64,000 bases of DNA from Hawksworthiomyces lignivorus (GCA_002917075.1 NTMA01000048.1:228119-292118); one strand, 5' to 3'. Counted from the first letter of the stretch, positions 1 through 11,555 are shown. The notes: generated from the sequence alone by a model not told the origin. A program made the numbers and translations.

Positions 1-173
1 CTGATTGGGGTAGAGTGTATTCCCTTCCGCGGCCGGGCTCGCCTTAACTTTGCGGGGAAATGAAGCCAAGCGCGAGAAGAGGAGCCAATGGAGCCAGCAA
101 GAAGAAAGAAAAAAAATTGAAGCTGGAAGAGGAAGGAAAACAACGGGAAACGCGACGAAAGAAAGGAGTAAGG

Positions 174-186
174 TGTCGGTCCGACA
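174..186. promoter_or_regulatory. Palindromic CGGTCCG site, copy 1 of 3
   Basis: TGTCGGTCCGACA is a perfect inverted repeat around a central T. CGG half-sites facing each other are the classical recognition form of Zn2Cys6 regulators. Related copies lie at 242-254 (TGTCGGTCCGAAG) and 624-636 (TATCGGACCGACA). Function is inferred only; the gene it would serve is not in view or is unclear. Confidence 0.35.
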
Positions 187-623
187 GGCAACGGGAAGCC
201 GGTACATACACTTTTATCCAGCATCTCCTAGGAGCAAAAGTTGTCGGTCCGAAGCTATCCATATCTGGCTAGTCACATGATAAGCTTTTATCACTCAGGG
301 GGACGGGCTGTGCTGGTGTATCGTGGAGATGCGGAGAAATGCAGCTCGCTTCTTTTAAGGACAAAAAGCTAAAAAGAAGAATATAAATAAAAATAAAGAG
401 AAAGTAAATTCCCGAAGGTTTGGTACTGTTAGGGCGACGAACTAATGCCGAAAACCTTCCTTGCAAGTCCGTTAGAACGGGAGTCGTGAGACGAGCCCGG
501 ATCGCAATGACACGTAATTTTCGGCTTGCATGACCTCCGATTCTCACCAGCTGCCTTTTTGAGGACCAACAACAAGCGGAGACAACATTTTCTACTTCTA
601 AGAAAATTTTTGTCTTCATGGCG

Positions 624-636
624 TATCGGACCGACA
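624..636. promoter_or_regulatory. CGGACCG site, copy 3 of 3
   Basis: TATCGGACCGACA matches the site at 174-186 at 11 of 13 positions. It lies in the same gene-free stretch about 440 bp away. Binding by a Zn2Cys6 factor is a guess from the half-site layout. Confidence 0.3.
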
Positions 637-1374
637 GGCAGCGGAATTTATTATCTATAGAGGAATTTTATGCCGACATAAGCTCTACGACCATCTGATT
701 CGTAAATACTGAGGCATTTGAATTGATAACCCATTCTGTTGACATAAGATGACACGGTCAACTATTTCCGCCGCCAACATAAAATTTTGACGGTTGTGAA
801 GCTAAAGCATCAACGACATCTATTCAGAAACGTTTTCTCTTGGCTCTTTACCATCTTTGCTGTGGGCTTGACAACGAAATTCCATGCTGATTGTGTAACA
901 CGTCTTCTCCATCTCCAGCAATAGAAGCTCGGGCAACTCAATGTGACACCTGTCAGAGCATATGCATAATGCAAGACTCTCAGCTTGAAGGCCACATCTG
1001 TTCGACAAGAAGAACATGAGAAATATCTCAGCCTATTTTGCAAAATGCTCAAGCATCCTGCGACATCATAAACAGAATCAAAGACGTTTGCTGAAGCCTC
1101 CCGTATATGGGCATTCGGTCTGCTACTGCCTTGAGCAGCTTTAGAGGTGATGCCCAGAAGGTGTCTTATGGTAGAACTACTGATATTGCCTTCTCAAGTT
1201 TTTCTGTTGTGAAACTAGCATGGCTTGTGTGATCGCTCTAGAAATCTTCTCTGCATCATATTGTGCTGACTCTCCTGCATATGGTTTATTTTTCTAGGGC
1301 GAGGAGATGCGACCAAGCGATAATGGCGAAAATGAAATAGATAGATATACAAAAACGAGCTACCGCCTTCCAAA

Positions 1375-2793
1375 TTATCCCAACCTTTTCCGACTCAGCT
1401 CGACAGCGACATCCGCCGTGGCACCGTCAAAGAAATCGTTCATCACAACGACCAGATCCTTGTCTCCGCAGGCGTTGATGGCGTTGTCACGCACCCACGG
1501 AAGCGTCTTGGCGTCGCAGAGGGCCTTGGTAGCAAGCAGGCAGCTCGTCGAGGCGCTGGCGGACAGGATGCTGTACACCACGGCGCTAGGAACGTTGGTT
1601 GCCGTGGCTTGGCACTGGATGTTGATAAACGCCTTTCCGTCTGCGTTCTGCGGCGTGAGGGCCGTTCCGAAGCCGCTCACAATGGTGTCGCCGGTTAGCG
1701 TGGCGTTTCCCTCGTCGGTGTAGGTCGAGAGAGAGTCTACGTTGACGAGCACGATGAGGCGCTTGCGGTCGTTGCGCAGCTGCGAGATGCTCGCGTTTTT
1801 CAGGTCGTCGAGGTTGCCAACAGCAACCGAGTTGTTGATCTTTGCTAGCGCGGCATCCACGTTGCTGTTCAAGTCCTGCTCGATCGGTCGCTTGCATGCG
1901 TCGGGAACGCCGTCCCACCGCAGCTGCACGACGACAATTTCGTCGGGGTGGGCAGCAAGAAAATTGCCAATGTCATCCAGGAAGGACTCATAAGCCATTC
2001 CAGGAATGGCGCTATGCTGGAAGTATAGCCCATCTGGCAGCGCCTTGGAAGGAAGGATAGCGTCGTGGCAGTGAGCGGGCCGGAATTCGAAGTAGCGGGC
2101 GCCCAGCTGCAGAATGGTGTCGAGGGTGTCCTTTTGTGTGATGGCCAGGCTGGACACGATATTGGGCGCAATAGCTTCGATGGCGCGACCAGAAATGGCG
2201 TCTGCGATCTCGCCGGCCATCTTGCTGTCCTTGATCATCGTCATGATAACAGCGCTTCCGGCGTGGGCAAGCACGGCGGTGCAGTTTGCCATGCTGTTCA
2301 TGCCAATATCGTGCGCGGCCGGAATGACGAGGCTGCTGAAAGGCCGATCGGCTTGAGGAGAGCCCGGCGCGGCAACCTGCGCCATCCAGTTGCCGTAGTT
2401 GGGCGTGACGGTAATGTAGCACTGGTGGCGGTCGGGGAGGCCCGCATGGCCGCCGCCTGCTTCGTAAAATCCATACGACACGATGATGTCGTTTTCGTGC
2501 AAGACAGAAGGCGTGTCCGCTATCTTGGCCATGGTGCCGTCGCCCAGATTTCCCGTGAGGGCGTTCACCTCCACCCACTGCTCGGTGATGGTGGCTCCGT
2601 TCTGAAGAACCTTGAAGCTAAAACGGCCATCTTTGTTGAAGAAGCTGCTGATGTTTTTGGTCTCCACCTCGAGGTCTTCATTTTGAAAGACGCGGAGCTC
2701 GTCCCGCACAACTGTCTTGTTTGGGACAGAGATCTCAATGGAACAGCCAGGAACGGCTATGTAGGTGTAGGTCTCAACACCCTTGCTAGGCAT
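1375..2793 (-). CDS. PLC-like phosphodiesterase (TIM-barrel, PI-PLC X-like)
   Basis: This is a single-exon gene of 472 aa. The first ~140 residues form a beta-rich module. A PI-PLC-like TIM barrel follows: the early motif PAAHDIGM carries the first expected catalytic histidine, ARYFEFRPAHCHD corresponds to the family's 'FDIR' strand, and HSAIPG supplies a second histidine. AAHPDEIVVVQLRW matches the strand-helix pattern seen in fungal and bacterial members. Family enzymes cleave phosphodiester bonds, often of phosphoinositides, without calcium. There is no signal peptide, so a cytosolic location is likely. The ATG follows a TATA-like element about 115 bp upstream on this strand. The gene stands alone, with 1.8 kb of gene-free DNA on its 5' side. 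The substrate cannot be told from sequence. Confidence 0.85.
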   Translation of the reverse strand: MPSKGVETYTYIAVPGCSIEISVPNKTVVRDELRVFQNEDLEVETKNISSFFNKDGRFSFKVLQNGATITEQWVEVNALTGNLGDGTMAKIADTPSVLHENDIIVSYGFYEAGGGHAGLPDRHQCYITVTPNYGNWMAQVAAPGSPQADRPFSSLVIPAAHDIGMNSMANCTAVLAHAGSAVIMTMIKDSKMAGEIADAISGRAIEAIAPNIVSSLAITQKDTLDTILQLGARYFEFRPAHCHDAILPSKALPDGLYFQHSAIPGMAYESFLDDIGNFLAAHPDEIVVVQLRWDGVPDACKRPIEQDLNSNVDAALAKINNSVAVGNLDDLKNASISQLRNDRKRLIVLVNVDSLSTYTDEGNATLTGDTIVSGFGTALTPQNADGKAFINIQCQATATNVPSAVVYSILSASASTSCLLATKALCDAKTLPWVRDNAINACGDKDLVVVMNDFFDGATADVAVELSRKRLG

Positions 2794-4567
2794 TTTGATT
2801 GAAAAATTTCGAGGCAGCTGATCTGCTACGTGTCTGCTATCGGCTTTGCGGAACCAAACAAATACGGAGAGAAGAGTAGCTCTCTGTCAAGCAATCGATG
2901 CTATCCAATATATAGGTATTCCACGGCGCCGGGAGCGATATTTCTGTAGCCTCTGGGCAGCAGCAGCTGAAAAAAAATGGGTCACCGAGTCTTGGCATTT
3001 GGCATCGCGGGGGCTGAACACAAGCCGATCCGAGTAAAAAAGGACCATGTGTCTCAGCCCAAGATAAGAGACATACCGTTTTGCTGTCAACATCTTTCTT
3101 TGAAGAGTACCCATGTGCGCTGGCTCTTCCTGCTTAGTGGTGTGCTCTCGGTTACTGGTACATACTGTATTAGCTACCATGCGAGTCTATTTTTGGCATA
3201 AAAAAAGAAAAAGAAGTTATTCAATGCTTGCAATGAACTCATCTAATTTGAAGTTAACACGATTGATATATATCCTATCCATAATAAGTTATGTGAATAT
3301 TATGTCTTTTGATAGCACAGCGGCATGATCTAATGGCGCACGTCTTCTGATTTGGAGCCTCATACTGCATGCTACGGAAGAGGGGCAGCAATGGGAGTGG
3401 GTGTTACAGCCTCAGCCATCCTCCAATAATACAGACTACACAGACAGCCTCATAACGTATGGAAAATTCATATCTGATATTGGAGAAGGCATCTTTAAGG
3501 TTTCTTCTTTGTTTACAGATAGCAAATGTGTATTTTTTTACAGTAGCAGTCGTTTATTTAGTTCTCTACTCACTTGTCCCGAAAGAGATAGTGGGGCATC
3601 TTGGCCAGGTGTTAAATGTTTACGGAAAACACCACATATTATGCTTAATAGTTTGGATGCTGACTGGGGATTAGAACAGGCCGCGGCTCCTGAGTTTTTA
3701 TTTCGCCACGTGACGCTAGATGCTGCAGTTGTAAAGACAGTGAACTGCGAGAGCAAGACAGGATTATGATGAGTATCCCATGGAGATAAGGGGGTAAAAA
3801 AGATGGAAAGAGAGAGACATTACACAAACCAATTTGGTATATCGAGCATGAAAAGTGTGCTTTGCTTTGGATGATGACGCAGGGTCTTCACGGAGGATGT
3901 GTTTTCAAGCCTTCTTAGGTTGATCAGCAAAGTGTGGTGTTAAAGAAGCAAACAGACGCATTGCATTTTTGCATTCCGTCCCAGCACCAAGTGGCATGGG
4001 GGGTGCTTCTTCATTTCTTTATTTCTGCTGCTTAGTGCTCCCAGTGTTGGTACGAGTTGGGGATCCCGTTGCGACCCCTAGCCCTCCCCCACTCCTCCTT
4101 GGCAATCTATTTTTCTGGTTTTGCTTCTCCACATCCTACCTGCGTGCGCGGCCGCGAGAAAGCAGCATACAAAGTAGGTAAGTGATAAAGTTCCGTACAA
4201 GGGATGGTAGCGCATCCCACCATCCTTTTTGGGACGTTCAATAACAATAACCGCGCAACGGATAACTTGAAAAAAAAACGCCTACCCTCCTTCGATCCTC
4301 TTACACATGTACGGAGAGTACTTTGACCGAGGACTGAGGGCGGTTTAGGATCCTATTAGGTGTCTGCTGTATGTGACAAATAGCCTGCGCCTCGGGAGGT
4401 TTCCTAACTGAGCTGGTGGCGCCGCTAGTGGCTTTCATCCCCCACCCCGTGGTGCGATATATAGCTAAAGGAGTGCCCATGGACCGGCTAGCGAGTTGTG
4501 GCTCTCCCTCCCCACCTCTTTTCCGCTGCGTCGACTCACCAATTCTTTCCCGTCCGTGATACTGAGA
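2794..4567. other. Intergenic region between divergent PLC-like and methyltransferase genes
   Basis: No gene is supported; the open frames are short and lack domains. On the minus strand ATATATA at 2908-2914 is a likely TATA element for the PLC-like gene. The region from about 3180 to 3660 is AT-rich. A T-rich/C-rich stretch near 4000-4130 precedes the methyltransferase promoter. Confidence 0.5.
4457..4463 (+). promoter_or_regulatory. TATA-like element of the methyltransferase gene
   Basis: ATATATA lies in the GATATATAGC context about 105 bp before the start codon at 4568. Position and sequence suit a core promoter element; this is inference. Confidence 0.4.
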
Positions 4568-6245
4568 ATGGCCGAAGAAACGACAAAAGGTCAGGCTGAG
4601 GCTGCGGTTGCGTCTTCAAGCACTGCGCCAGTTGCGGCCGAGATTCCACAATCGCTGGACATTGCTGGTCAGGACATAGTGCAGGTGGACGATGTGAGTG
4701 CTTACCGGGGCGGGCCTTTCCGGGACGCTTTCTGTTGGGGTCTCCACGGCGCAATTTGAAGGCACCGACCCTAATCCGTTTTCTCTAGGAGCGCGAAGAC
4801 GATCCGGGCTACAGCGATGGTGCATCGTGAGTATTGGAACCTAATAAAATCTGCAGAGAATTGCGTTCTGACGATTTTTTTCAGCGAGGCATCCGGGAGC
4901 TTTGTCTCGTCTCTAAACTCGAGCGTTTTACATTACAAGTAAGCCCTCTCGCACTTCTCTGCAACGGCCCTTGCCACTCACAGACACCTTTTCCGAGTGC
5001 CCAGCGCTGACTCGTCTCTAGGTACCAGGTTTGTGCTCTGAATCGAAAGTATACGTGTTTTCTCCGTTCCTGACAGGACATGGATGCGACACAGAACGGC
5101 CGCCGGTATCATGCTTTCCGAGAAGGCGCATACTTAGTAGTGAGTCTGAATTCAGGCAGCCGCTCATTAGATCAAGACCGCTGACATGCAGCTTGGCAGC
5201 CCAACGACGACGACGAGCAAGGTCGGATGGACTTGGGGCACCACATCTATCGCATGATGCTCAATGGGGAGCTACACCGGGCTCCCATTGGCGAAAATCC
5301 GCAGCGTGTCCTTGACCTTGGTACTGGCACGGGCATTTGGGCCATGGATTTTGCAGAGTCAGTTCGAGCTCCTGCACTCGGGGAGTTCCAAACAATGGAT
5401 CCAGTTACTGATGATCTCTCGATTGTAGCCAATATCCATCTTCCGAAGTTCTCGGCACGGATCTCAGCCCTATTCAACCAAAGTGGTACGTCGGCGTGTT
5501 TTTGCTTTCCAATTCTATTTTCCTGTCTGATATTTTTATTTTTATTTTTATTTTTTGGCAATAACGCTCACTGCGTCTTAGGACCCCTCCAAACTGCACT
5601 TTCGAGGTGGATGACTTTGAGCAGGATTGGGTCTACCACAGAAAGTTCGACTACATCCATGCCCGCGAATTAGGAGCATGCATCAGCGACGCCGACCAGT
5701 TTTTCAAGCGATGTTTTACACACCTCGCCCCGGGCGGTTATTGCGAGTTCCAGGCCGTTTACCCGCGCTTCATGTCCGACGATGGCACGGAAAGCAATGC
5801 AACGGATGCGCAGTTCTGGATGAAGAACATCTGTGAGGGCGCCGGAAAATTCGGCAAGCCCTTGGACGAGGCACCCACCTACATGGAGAAAATGAAGGCG
5901 GCCGGGTTTGTTGACGTTCAGCATGAAATCTGCAAGGTTTGTCACTTCGTCCTTTCCACGGGTTTCTCTCCCGGGTTCTAGAATCTGAAAACGCATACTC
6001 ACGTCAATTCACAGTGTCCCATTGGCGCTTGGCCAAGAGATCCGAATCTCAAGGAGATGGGCAGGTACCAAATCATCCAGGAGCAGCAGGTCATCGACTC
6101 GTACACGCCGGGCATCTTTTCCAACGTTCTCGGCTGGAAGGATGAAGAGATTAAAGTGCTCATTGCGAAAGTCAAGAGCGATCTCAAGAACCCAGCAAAT
6201 CATCTCTACCTCCCCGTTTACTTCATGTGGGGTAGAAAACCATGA
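4568..6245 (+). CDS. LaeA-like SAM-dependent methyltransferase (nine exons)
   Basis: Inferred exons are 4568-4693, 4789-4826, 4885-4938, 5022-5028, 5095-5139, 5200-5357, 5429-5485, 5582-5936 and 6015-6245, giving 356 aa. The spliced product shows the hallmarks of the fungal LaeA-like family: NGRRYHAFREGAY near residue 80, the SAM-binding motif I VLDLGTGTGIWAMDFA, GTDLSPIQPKW with PPNCTFEVDD, the DYIHAREL strand, and the C-terminal LPVYFMWGRKP. The N-terminal ~45 residues are low-complexity and Ala/Ser/Thr-rich. LaeA itself is a nuclear regulator of secondary metabolism, but most relatives have unknown substrates, so a regulatory role is only possible. Exon 4 is just 7 nt; it is needed to give the family sequence YKYQNGRRYHA. 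A decayed partial copy lies 600 bp downstream. The nearest genes on the right form a catabolic island. Confidence 0.88.
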
Positions 6246-7729
6246 GGGCAGCAACCGCCTTTGGCGACTGCTTTTTCAGATTGACCAGCATTTGCAAAGC
6301 CCAGTCTTTGCTCTTTCCTTTTTCTTCTTCTTCTTCTTTTTTTCTAGCGATAAAAGCTTTTTCTCGGATATTCAACGAGAGTATGTGTTACCAGCGACCA
6401 TACCAATTAGCACGCTTAGTATGGCCCTTCTTTGTCTTAAATGTTGTGTACGTTTTTTTGGTAGGTTTTGTGATAAGGAGAGTTTTTAGCCATAGTGGGG
6501 TGGATATTTTCAGCAATACTACGCTGTTTGTTCGGACGACTCGATTTGGGACGTCACTCGGAATTGCGGATTTGACTTGGGCATCCTTTTTGAATTGTGT
6601 GGTCGCTGTCAAGACTGCGTACAGTGTAGTTTCGATTTGTCAATGCAGGCGCTATCAACGCCCACTTTCAAGCAGTGGACACCTTTCAGGGCCGCGTCTC
6701 CCGGACTCTTGACGGGAGGCGCACTAAATTCACCTATAAAACCCGCACGTGCATGTTGTTCTTCCATCACCGTATGATTTGGCAAGCAGATGTGAACGCT
6801 CGTATTTTCACCCCCATGCATCTGCAGATGGTGGTGGCCAGGTTAGGTGGGAGAGGGAGGTGCTGATTGCCGCAGTCCAAAGCAATTTCAAGAACCCGGC
6901 AAACCGTCTCCACCTAGGTAGGTTACGAGTGGTGTCGTACAAGCCGCATCTCGTAGCATAGTAAATAATTAAGATATCTAATAAGGGCATTGAATTGTCC
7001 GCATTGTGCCACTGATGTTCCTTATCTGCAGATTGAAATTGGCATGTGCTTGCCGCTGGAACGTCCTGGACAAGCACAGCGAAGTGTTGCATAGCCTCCT
7101 CCGTCCTGCTGGATACAAGTGGGCCAAAAGCACTCGTCCGGAGCCAATCTCTGGTGCAAACCATTACCATACCAATATTTCAGAGGCTTCTTTATCCACC
7201 AAAGATTAAATTGGTATCTTGTCTAATTGGCTTTTGAGACAGACAACGTTGCAGTCAACGCAAGCCATGCTGCAGTGAACCTGGTTGGTGCTGACAGGCT
7301 GCGTTTCTTCAGCATTGGAGGGGAAAACGGTCTTTCGCTGTTTTCGGTACATTTAATATACCGAACCTTTGAACTAGCGGCGATCAATTTAATAGTATTT
7401 TATTCACTCTGAATGCCCCGCTGTATAAACCCCAAGCCGCCTAAAGGCCATGTGCGCTCAAGTGCTATTTTTGTCTGCGGAGTGATTCACAGCCCTACTG
7501 AAAGTCCACATACCATTATGTGCGAGTACATCGTGTGTGCACTTATTTAAATCCCTCCCACTAAGGCTGAATAGATGAGATAGGCGAGCTGACTTGAGCT
7601 ACGGAATGAAACCAGACTCACAGCTATGTATTTGCTTGGTAATGTTTCGAGAGTCAATGGTACAATAAGCAGTTTAGCTCGATGGAGCACACCCCCTCTG
7701 TTCTCATCCTGCTAGGAGGAAAAAAATCG
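6246..7729. other. Intergenic region with methyltransferase relic
   Basis: No intact gene is supported. A CTT/T-rich tract lies at about 6320-6350. The only recognisable content is the methyltransferase-derived fragment at 6843-6915. Other open frames of 60-156 codons show no domain and are probably chance. Confidence 0.5.
6843..6915 (+). pseudogene. Relic of a LaeA-like methyltransferase 3' end
   Basis: The translation VRWEREVLIAAVQSNFKNP followed by ANRLHL mirrors the intact neighbour's GWKDEEIKVLIAKVKSDLKNP and ANHLYL. By eye about 44 of 56 bases at 6860-6915 match 6160-6215. The stretch has no matching upstream catalytic core, and the reading stops resembling the gene after the LHL residues. 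It is best read as the remnant of a tandem duplicate or of a once-longer paralogue. It is more Glu/Arg-rich in the helix than the neighbour, so it may come from a distinct paralogue rather than a recent copy. Confidence 0.6.
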
Positions 7730-9616
7730 TTACAGCTTGACAAAAGGATCATCAAAGTACCACACGGGATTTCCTTCAGGGCTGGCCTCACAGTTTGTAT
7801 ATCCGTTGCCCATAAATTGAAACCGATTACCGGTCCTGTAATCTATGTCATAATCCTCCCACCTCGGTGTCTTAAGCACCTCAAAGAAATGCAGCCGAGA
7901 GCCGGGATAGACTGCTGTAACCGGGCCGTTTGTCTTGCCCATCTTGAACCAAGATCGACAGGCTGGAATAATAATATTCAGTTAGTCCACAAGGCGTGCG
8001 TGCATTTAAAGTTCCTCGGTATCCGAAGGGGGTCAGACTCACCAGATGACCAAACCAGTCGCTTCATGAGTTCGTGCGTATGATTGTAGAAATCTTTGAC
8101 AGCTTGCTTCTTTGGCTCAAATGCCTTGATGTTCTCTGTTTGTACCTTCTCGATCATTTGGAAGATATACCGTGTGTACCAGTCCATGATGGGCAAAATT
8201 GAGCTGTGGCTGGATGGGCTATTGGGGCCAGTTAACACTGTGTCTTTGTTAGTAAATCATAACCAAGCTCAGAGACAGACTTATTTCGGGAAGCTCACAG
8301 AATAGGTTAGGGAAATTCTCCGCAGTTATGCCCAAATAGCCCTTCGGAAAGTCGCCAAATTGTTCCCGTATATCCGCTCCTCTCCTACCGTTAATTTTGA
8401 AGTGCGGCGTAAATGAGGTATCAAAGCCGGTTGCGCAGATGACAACATCAACTGCGTGCTCCACACCAGACCCGTCTACCACCCCCTTCTCTGTCAAACT
8501 TGTGACGCTCTCGTGGATAACCGCAACATTCTCTTTAGACAAGCTCTCCAGATAACCAGAGCCCGGTGTCATGCGCCGACACCCCAGAGCGAACTCAGGC
8601 ACTAGCTTCGTAGCAAGCTTCTCGCTGTCTAACCGGTCGCGCATAATCTTGGCGATGAGTTCGCGTGAGCTCTTCTGGTCATTTGAGTTGATATGCATCA
8701 GGTTGAAACGCTTGTTTAGCTCGCCCTCGACATCACGGCAGTACTTGTCGTATTCTTCTGCATTCTCGCTGAATTCTTTGATTTGCTCTGCCGAGTATTT
8801 GAAATTGGTCCCACCGGGGCCAGCATACTTGGCGCCAAAGCCTGTAGTGATCCATACGGGAGAGCGCAAAAAGGCGATGAGTTTAGCCACCTTGGGTTGG
8901 ATGTTGGGGATAATCTGTACCGCAGAGGAACCGCCGCCGACCACGGCAACCGTCTTGCCAGTGAGGTCGTAAGTGTTATCCCAATTGGCCGAGTGCATGA
9001 GCTTGCCACCAAAAAGATCCAAGCCTGGAATGTCTGGATATTTCCAGGTGTTGAGCACACCAGATGCGGAGATCAAGATATCGCACCAGTCGTCAAATTT
9101 CGTGCCGTCCGACGACACAATCTTGAGCTGCCACTGCCCAGATTCCTCGTCCCACGTAGCACTCTCCACTTTCGTGTTCAGCTTCACATATTTTTCGAGG
9201 TCATACTTCTGGGCAACATCCTTGAAGTACTGCCAGATCTCTTCGGAAGACGAGTAGTACGCCGACCAGTTCGGGTTGCGGGCCCACGTAAACTGGTATG
9301 AATGGCTGGGGATGTCGCATGTGCATCCCGGATAGCGATTTTCCAGCCACGTGCCCCCAATATCTTCATTTTTTTCATATATTTGGAGGTCGATGTTTTC
9401 CAGAGCTCGTTCGGCCTTGTAGGCTATTTGGAGACCAGCCGCGCCAGCCCCGACGCAAACAATGCGAAGGTGACGTTTGGTATACAGCACCTCTTCTGTG
9501 ATCCTGTACCCGTCGAAGTCCTGGTTGTACCATGCGTTCTCATGCACGGCATCGGAGGGCGGTATGTCGCCTGGATCCGGCGCTCCGGCAATCAGCATAA
9601 CACGTGCGGGGGCCAT
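7730..9616 (-). CDS. Baeyer-Villiger flavin monooxygenase
   Basis: Three exons (8299-9616, 8043-8237, 7730-7962, read on the minus strand) give 581 aa. The FAD-binding GAGAAG lies at 56-61, GGTWLENRYPG at 87-97, the Baeyer-Villiger signature FGGKLMHSANW (FxGxxxHxxxW) at 202-212, and the NADPH-binding GGGSSA at 227-232. ATGFDTSFTPHF is the usual late motif. Enzymes of this kind insert one oxygen atom next to a ketone, giving an ester or lactone. The layout and ~50-residue N-terminal extension resemble fungal StcW/MoxY-type enzymes. It is divergent from the iron-type dehydrogenase, with about 480 bp of shared promoter. An HSL-type esterase, acyl-CoA synthetase and thiolase nearby fit further processing of the ester. 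The substrate is unknown. Confidence 0.92.
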
Positions 9617-10099
9617 AATGACAAAGAGCTATTGGGTCGTCTAAATAATTCAGGGCCGATGCAAACCTTGAACAAGTAGCTCACTATAAGTTATAGGCGT
9701 CAGAGCTTGTCAGGAGTATTCGTAGTTATGGACATATAAGTGAAATATCACTACTAAGTTGCTCCATATCCTCTGCCCACAACTACTGTACATATCGCCG
9801 TCTTACATATTATCCGATCCGATGTCAGCCGACGCCAAACCAAGGAAACTATTTAGGTTAGTAAGCGGGGGAGAGGTTTCGCATACCCGATGGACGCGAT
9901 GGACGCGATTGACAATAGACACGTTCTTCGCTTCGCGTGCGGGGAGCGCAAAGTAGAGAGACGCTAAGTCGCCGAGGTCTTGGGGCGGAGGCAAGTTCCT
10001 CGGAACGGGAAAGACAAAAAGCCAATGGAGTTTCCCTAGACTCCAATGTGAAACTAAATTACCTATCATTTATGTATGCCGATAATACAAGCAGAAAAA
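9617..10099. promoter_or_regulatory. Bidirectional promoter of monooxygenase and iron-type dehydrogenase
   Basis: This 480-bp space separates two divergent genes of island A. It holds a duplicated 9-mer GATGGACGC at 9889-9906 and an inverted repeat GTTCCTCGGAAC near 9993. CCG half-sites occur near 9818-9832. Joint control by the nearby Zn2Cys6 protein is plausible but unproven. Confidence 0.4.
9889..9912. repeat. Tandem 9-mer GATGGACGC (two copies plus a partial)
   Basis: Units at 9889-9897 and 9898-9906 are identical, followed by the degenerate GATTGAC. The consensus GATNNACGC recurs as a longer array at 17719-17787 upstream of the acyl-CoA synthetase. It lies about 190 bp before the iron-type dehydrogenase start. 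Confidence 0.5.
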
Positions 10100-11538
10100 A
10101 TGTACACTACTGAGACCTTCAAGCCCGCCTTTACCGAGCCTCCGGGCACGACGTTTGTCGGCATACCCGTCCATGGCCTGATACTCCCCTCGCCGTACGT
10201 GGCTTATGGACGGCCATACTATGAATTGTGTGCCAAACATGTCCAGCAAACATTCCATGCGTCAAGAGTGTACATAATCGTCTCCCGCTCGCTTGCAGCG
10301 AATACCGACAGGCTGGAAGTTTTGATCGACGCGCTTGGGAAAGAAAACGTAGTGGGAGTGCGCAAGGGAATCACGCCGCACACTCCATGGCTTGAGATTT
10401 TGAGCATCACCGAAGAGTGTCGTAAAGCAAAAGCAGACTGTGTGGTCACTCTTGGAGCTGGAAGCACAACTGATGGTGCGAAACTTGTCGTTTTGGTAAG
10501 AATATATTATCGTGATTCAATTTTGTGTGCATATTTAAAAGATTTGGCCGTTTCTGACACGAACATAAGTGCTTGGCAAATGATATCAAAGAGCCCAGCC
10601 AGCTTGCCCGGTACTCAGTCGAGAGCACAGATATTCCAGCTGATGTGAAGCAGCCTACCGTGCCCCTGATCACGATTCCGACTAGTCTGTCGGGTGGGGA
10701 ATATTTCAGCCTTGCTGGTGGAACCGATGACACGACGGAGCATAAATCACACAAGCACGGCTTCTTACACTCGGGCATGGGTGCCAAGCTGATAATCCTT
10801 GATGCTGAGCTCGCCACACTGACGCCTGAGTACCACTGGTTAAGCACAGGCATCCGAAGCGTTGACCACTGCGTGGAAGCGCTATGTTGCCTGACGGCCA
10901 CTGCCGCTGCAGAAGACAAGGCCGAAAAAGGCTTGCGGTTCCTTGTACCAAGTTTGCTAAAATGCAAAGCTGACGCAAAAGATGTGGAAGCGCGGCACAA
11001 ATGCCAGATGGCTGTCAACTATGCCATGGATAATATTCGTGCAGGCATTCCGCTAGGAGGAAGCCATGCCATCGGACACCAGTTGGGTAAGAATGAATCA
11101 TCCAATGCCTAAAAGAAGACGAAATGTAACATTGCTACGGCTAACAAAATTCAAGGCCCGCTCGGCGTGCCGCACGGTGTCACAAGCTGCATTCTTTGCC
11201 CTGCGGTCATGAAATACAACATCAAGCACGGGCAGGGTAATCCAGACATAGCTGCCCGCCAGAAAAAGGTAGCAGATATTTTATGGTCTGAGCCTGAGAT
11301 AGCAAAAGCACTAGAAGCCTCTGGACTATCTCATGAGACTGCCGATCTTGGTGACGCGCTTGATGCGATTGTACGGAGTCTTGGCCTTCCGAGAACGTTG
11401 AAAGAAATGGACATATCAAGGGATGCGATCCCTAAGCTCTCTCACAGAGCCCTAGATGATTTCTGGGCATCGACAAATCCGATACCACTGCTGAAATCGG
11501 AACAAGTATCAGAAATTCTTAATGCTGTAGCTGAGTAA
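10100..11538 (+). CDS. Iron-type alcohol dehydrogenase / maleylacetate-reductase-like
   Basis: Exons 10100-10495, 10570-11086 and 11156-11538 encode 431 aa. An in-frame ATG at 10076 would add eight residues, but its context is poorer (T at -3 against A at -3 here). The nucleotide-binding motif TLGAGSTTDGAKL matches the GGGS-type turn of group III dehydrogenases. Metal ligands are visible in SVDHCVEA (D), SHAIGHQLG (H) and GVPHG (H). The family covers alcohol dehydrogenases and maleylacetate reductases, and the fungal branch is often annotated as the latter. It could reduce maleylacetate to 3-oxoadipate or act on an alcohol/aldehyde pair in the island. Its 3' end faces that of the Zn2Cys6 gene with only 17 bp between stop codons, so the transcripts probably overlap. 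Confidence 0.88.
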
Positions 11539-11555
11539 TTATACTAGATGTACTC

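Larger units (their letters stand above)
1..1374. other. Intergenic region, no gene supported
   Basis: Several open frames of 60-116 codons occur but none has recognisable domains, good start context or plausible splice partners. The stretch holds three copies of a CGG(T/A)CCG motif, listed separately. It probably contains the regulatory or 3' region of a gene outside the window and the 3' flank of the PLC-like gene. Confidence 0.5.

Noticed and set aside
269..619. 116-codon minus-strand frame with a hydrophobic segment
   Set aside because: Poor start, low-complexity hydrophobic stretch from AT-rich DNA, no homologue recognised.
2065..2802. 245-codon plus-strand frame
   Set aside because: Antisense to the PLC-like gene, no domain, unlikely composition.
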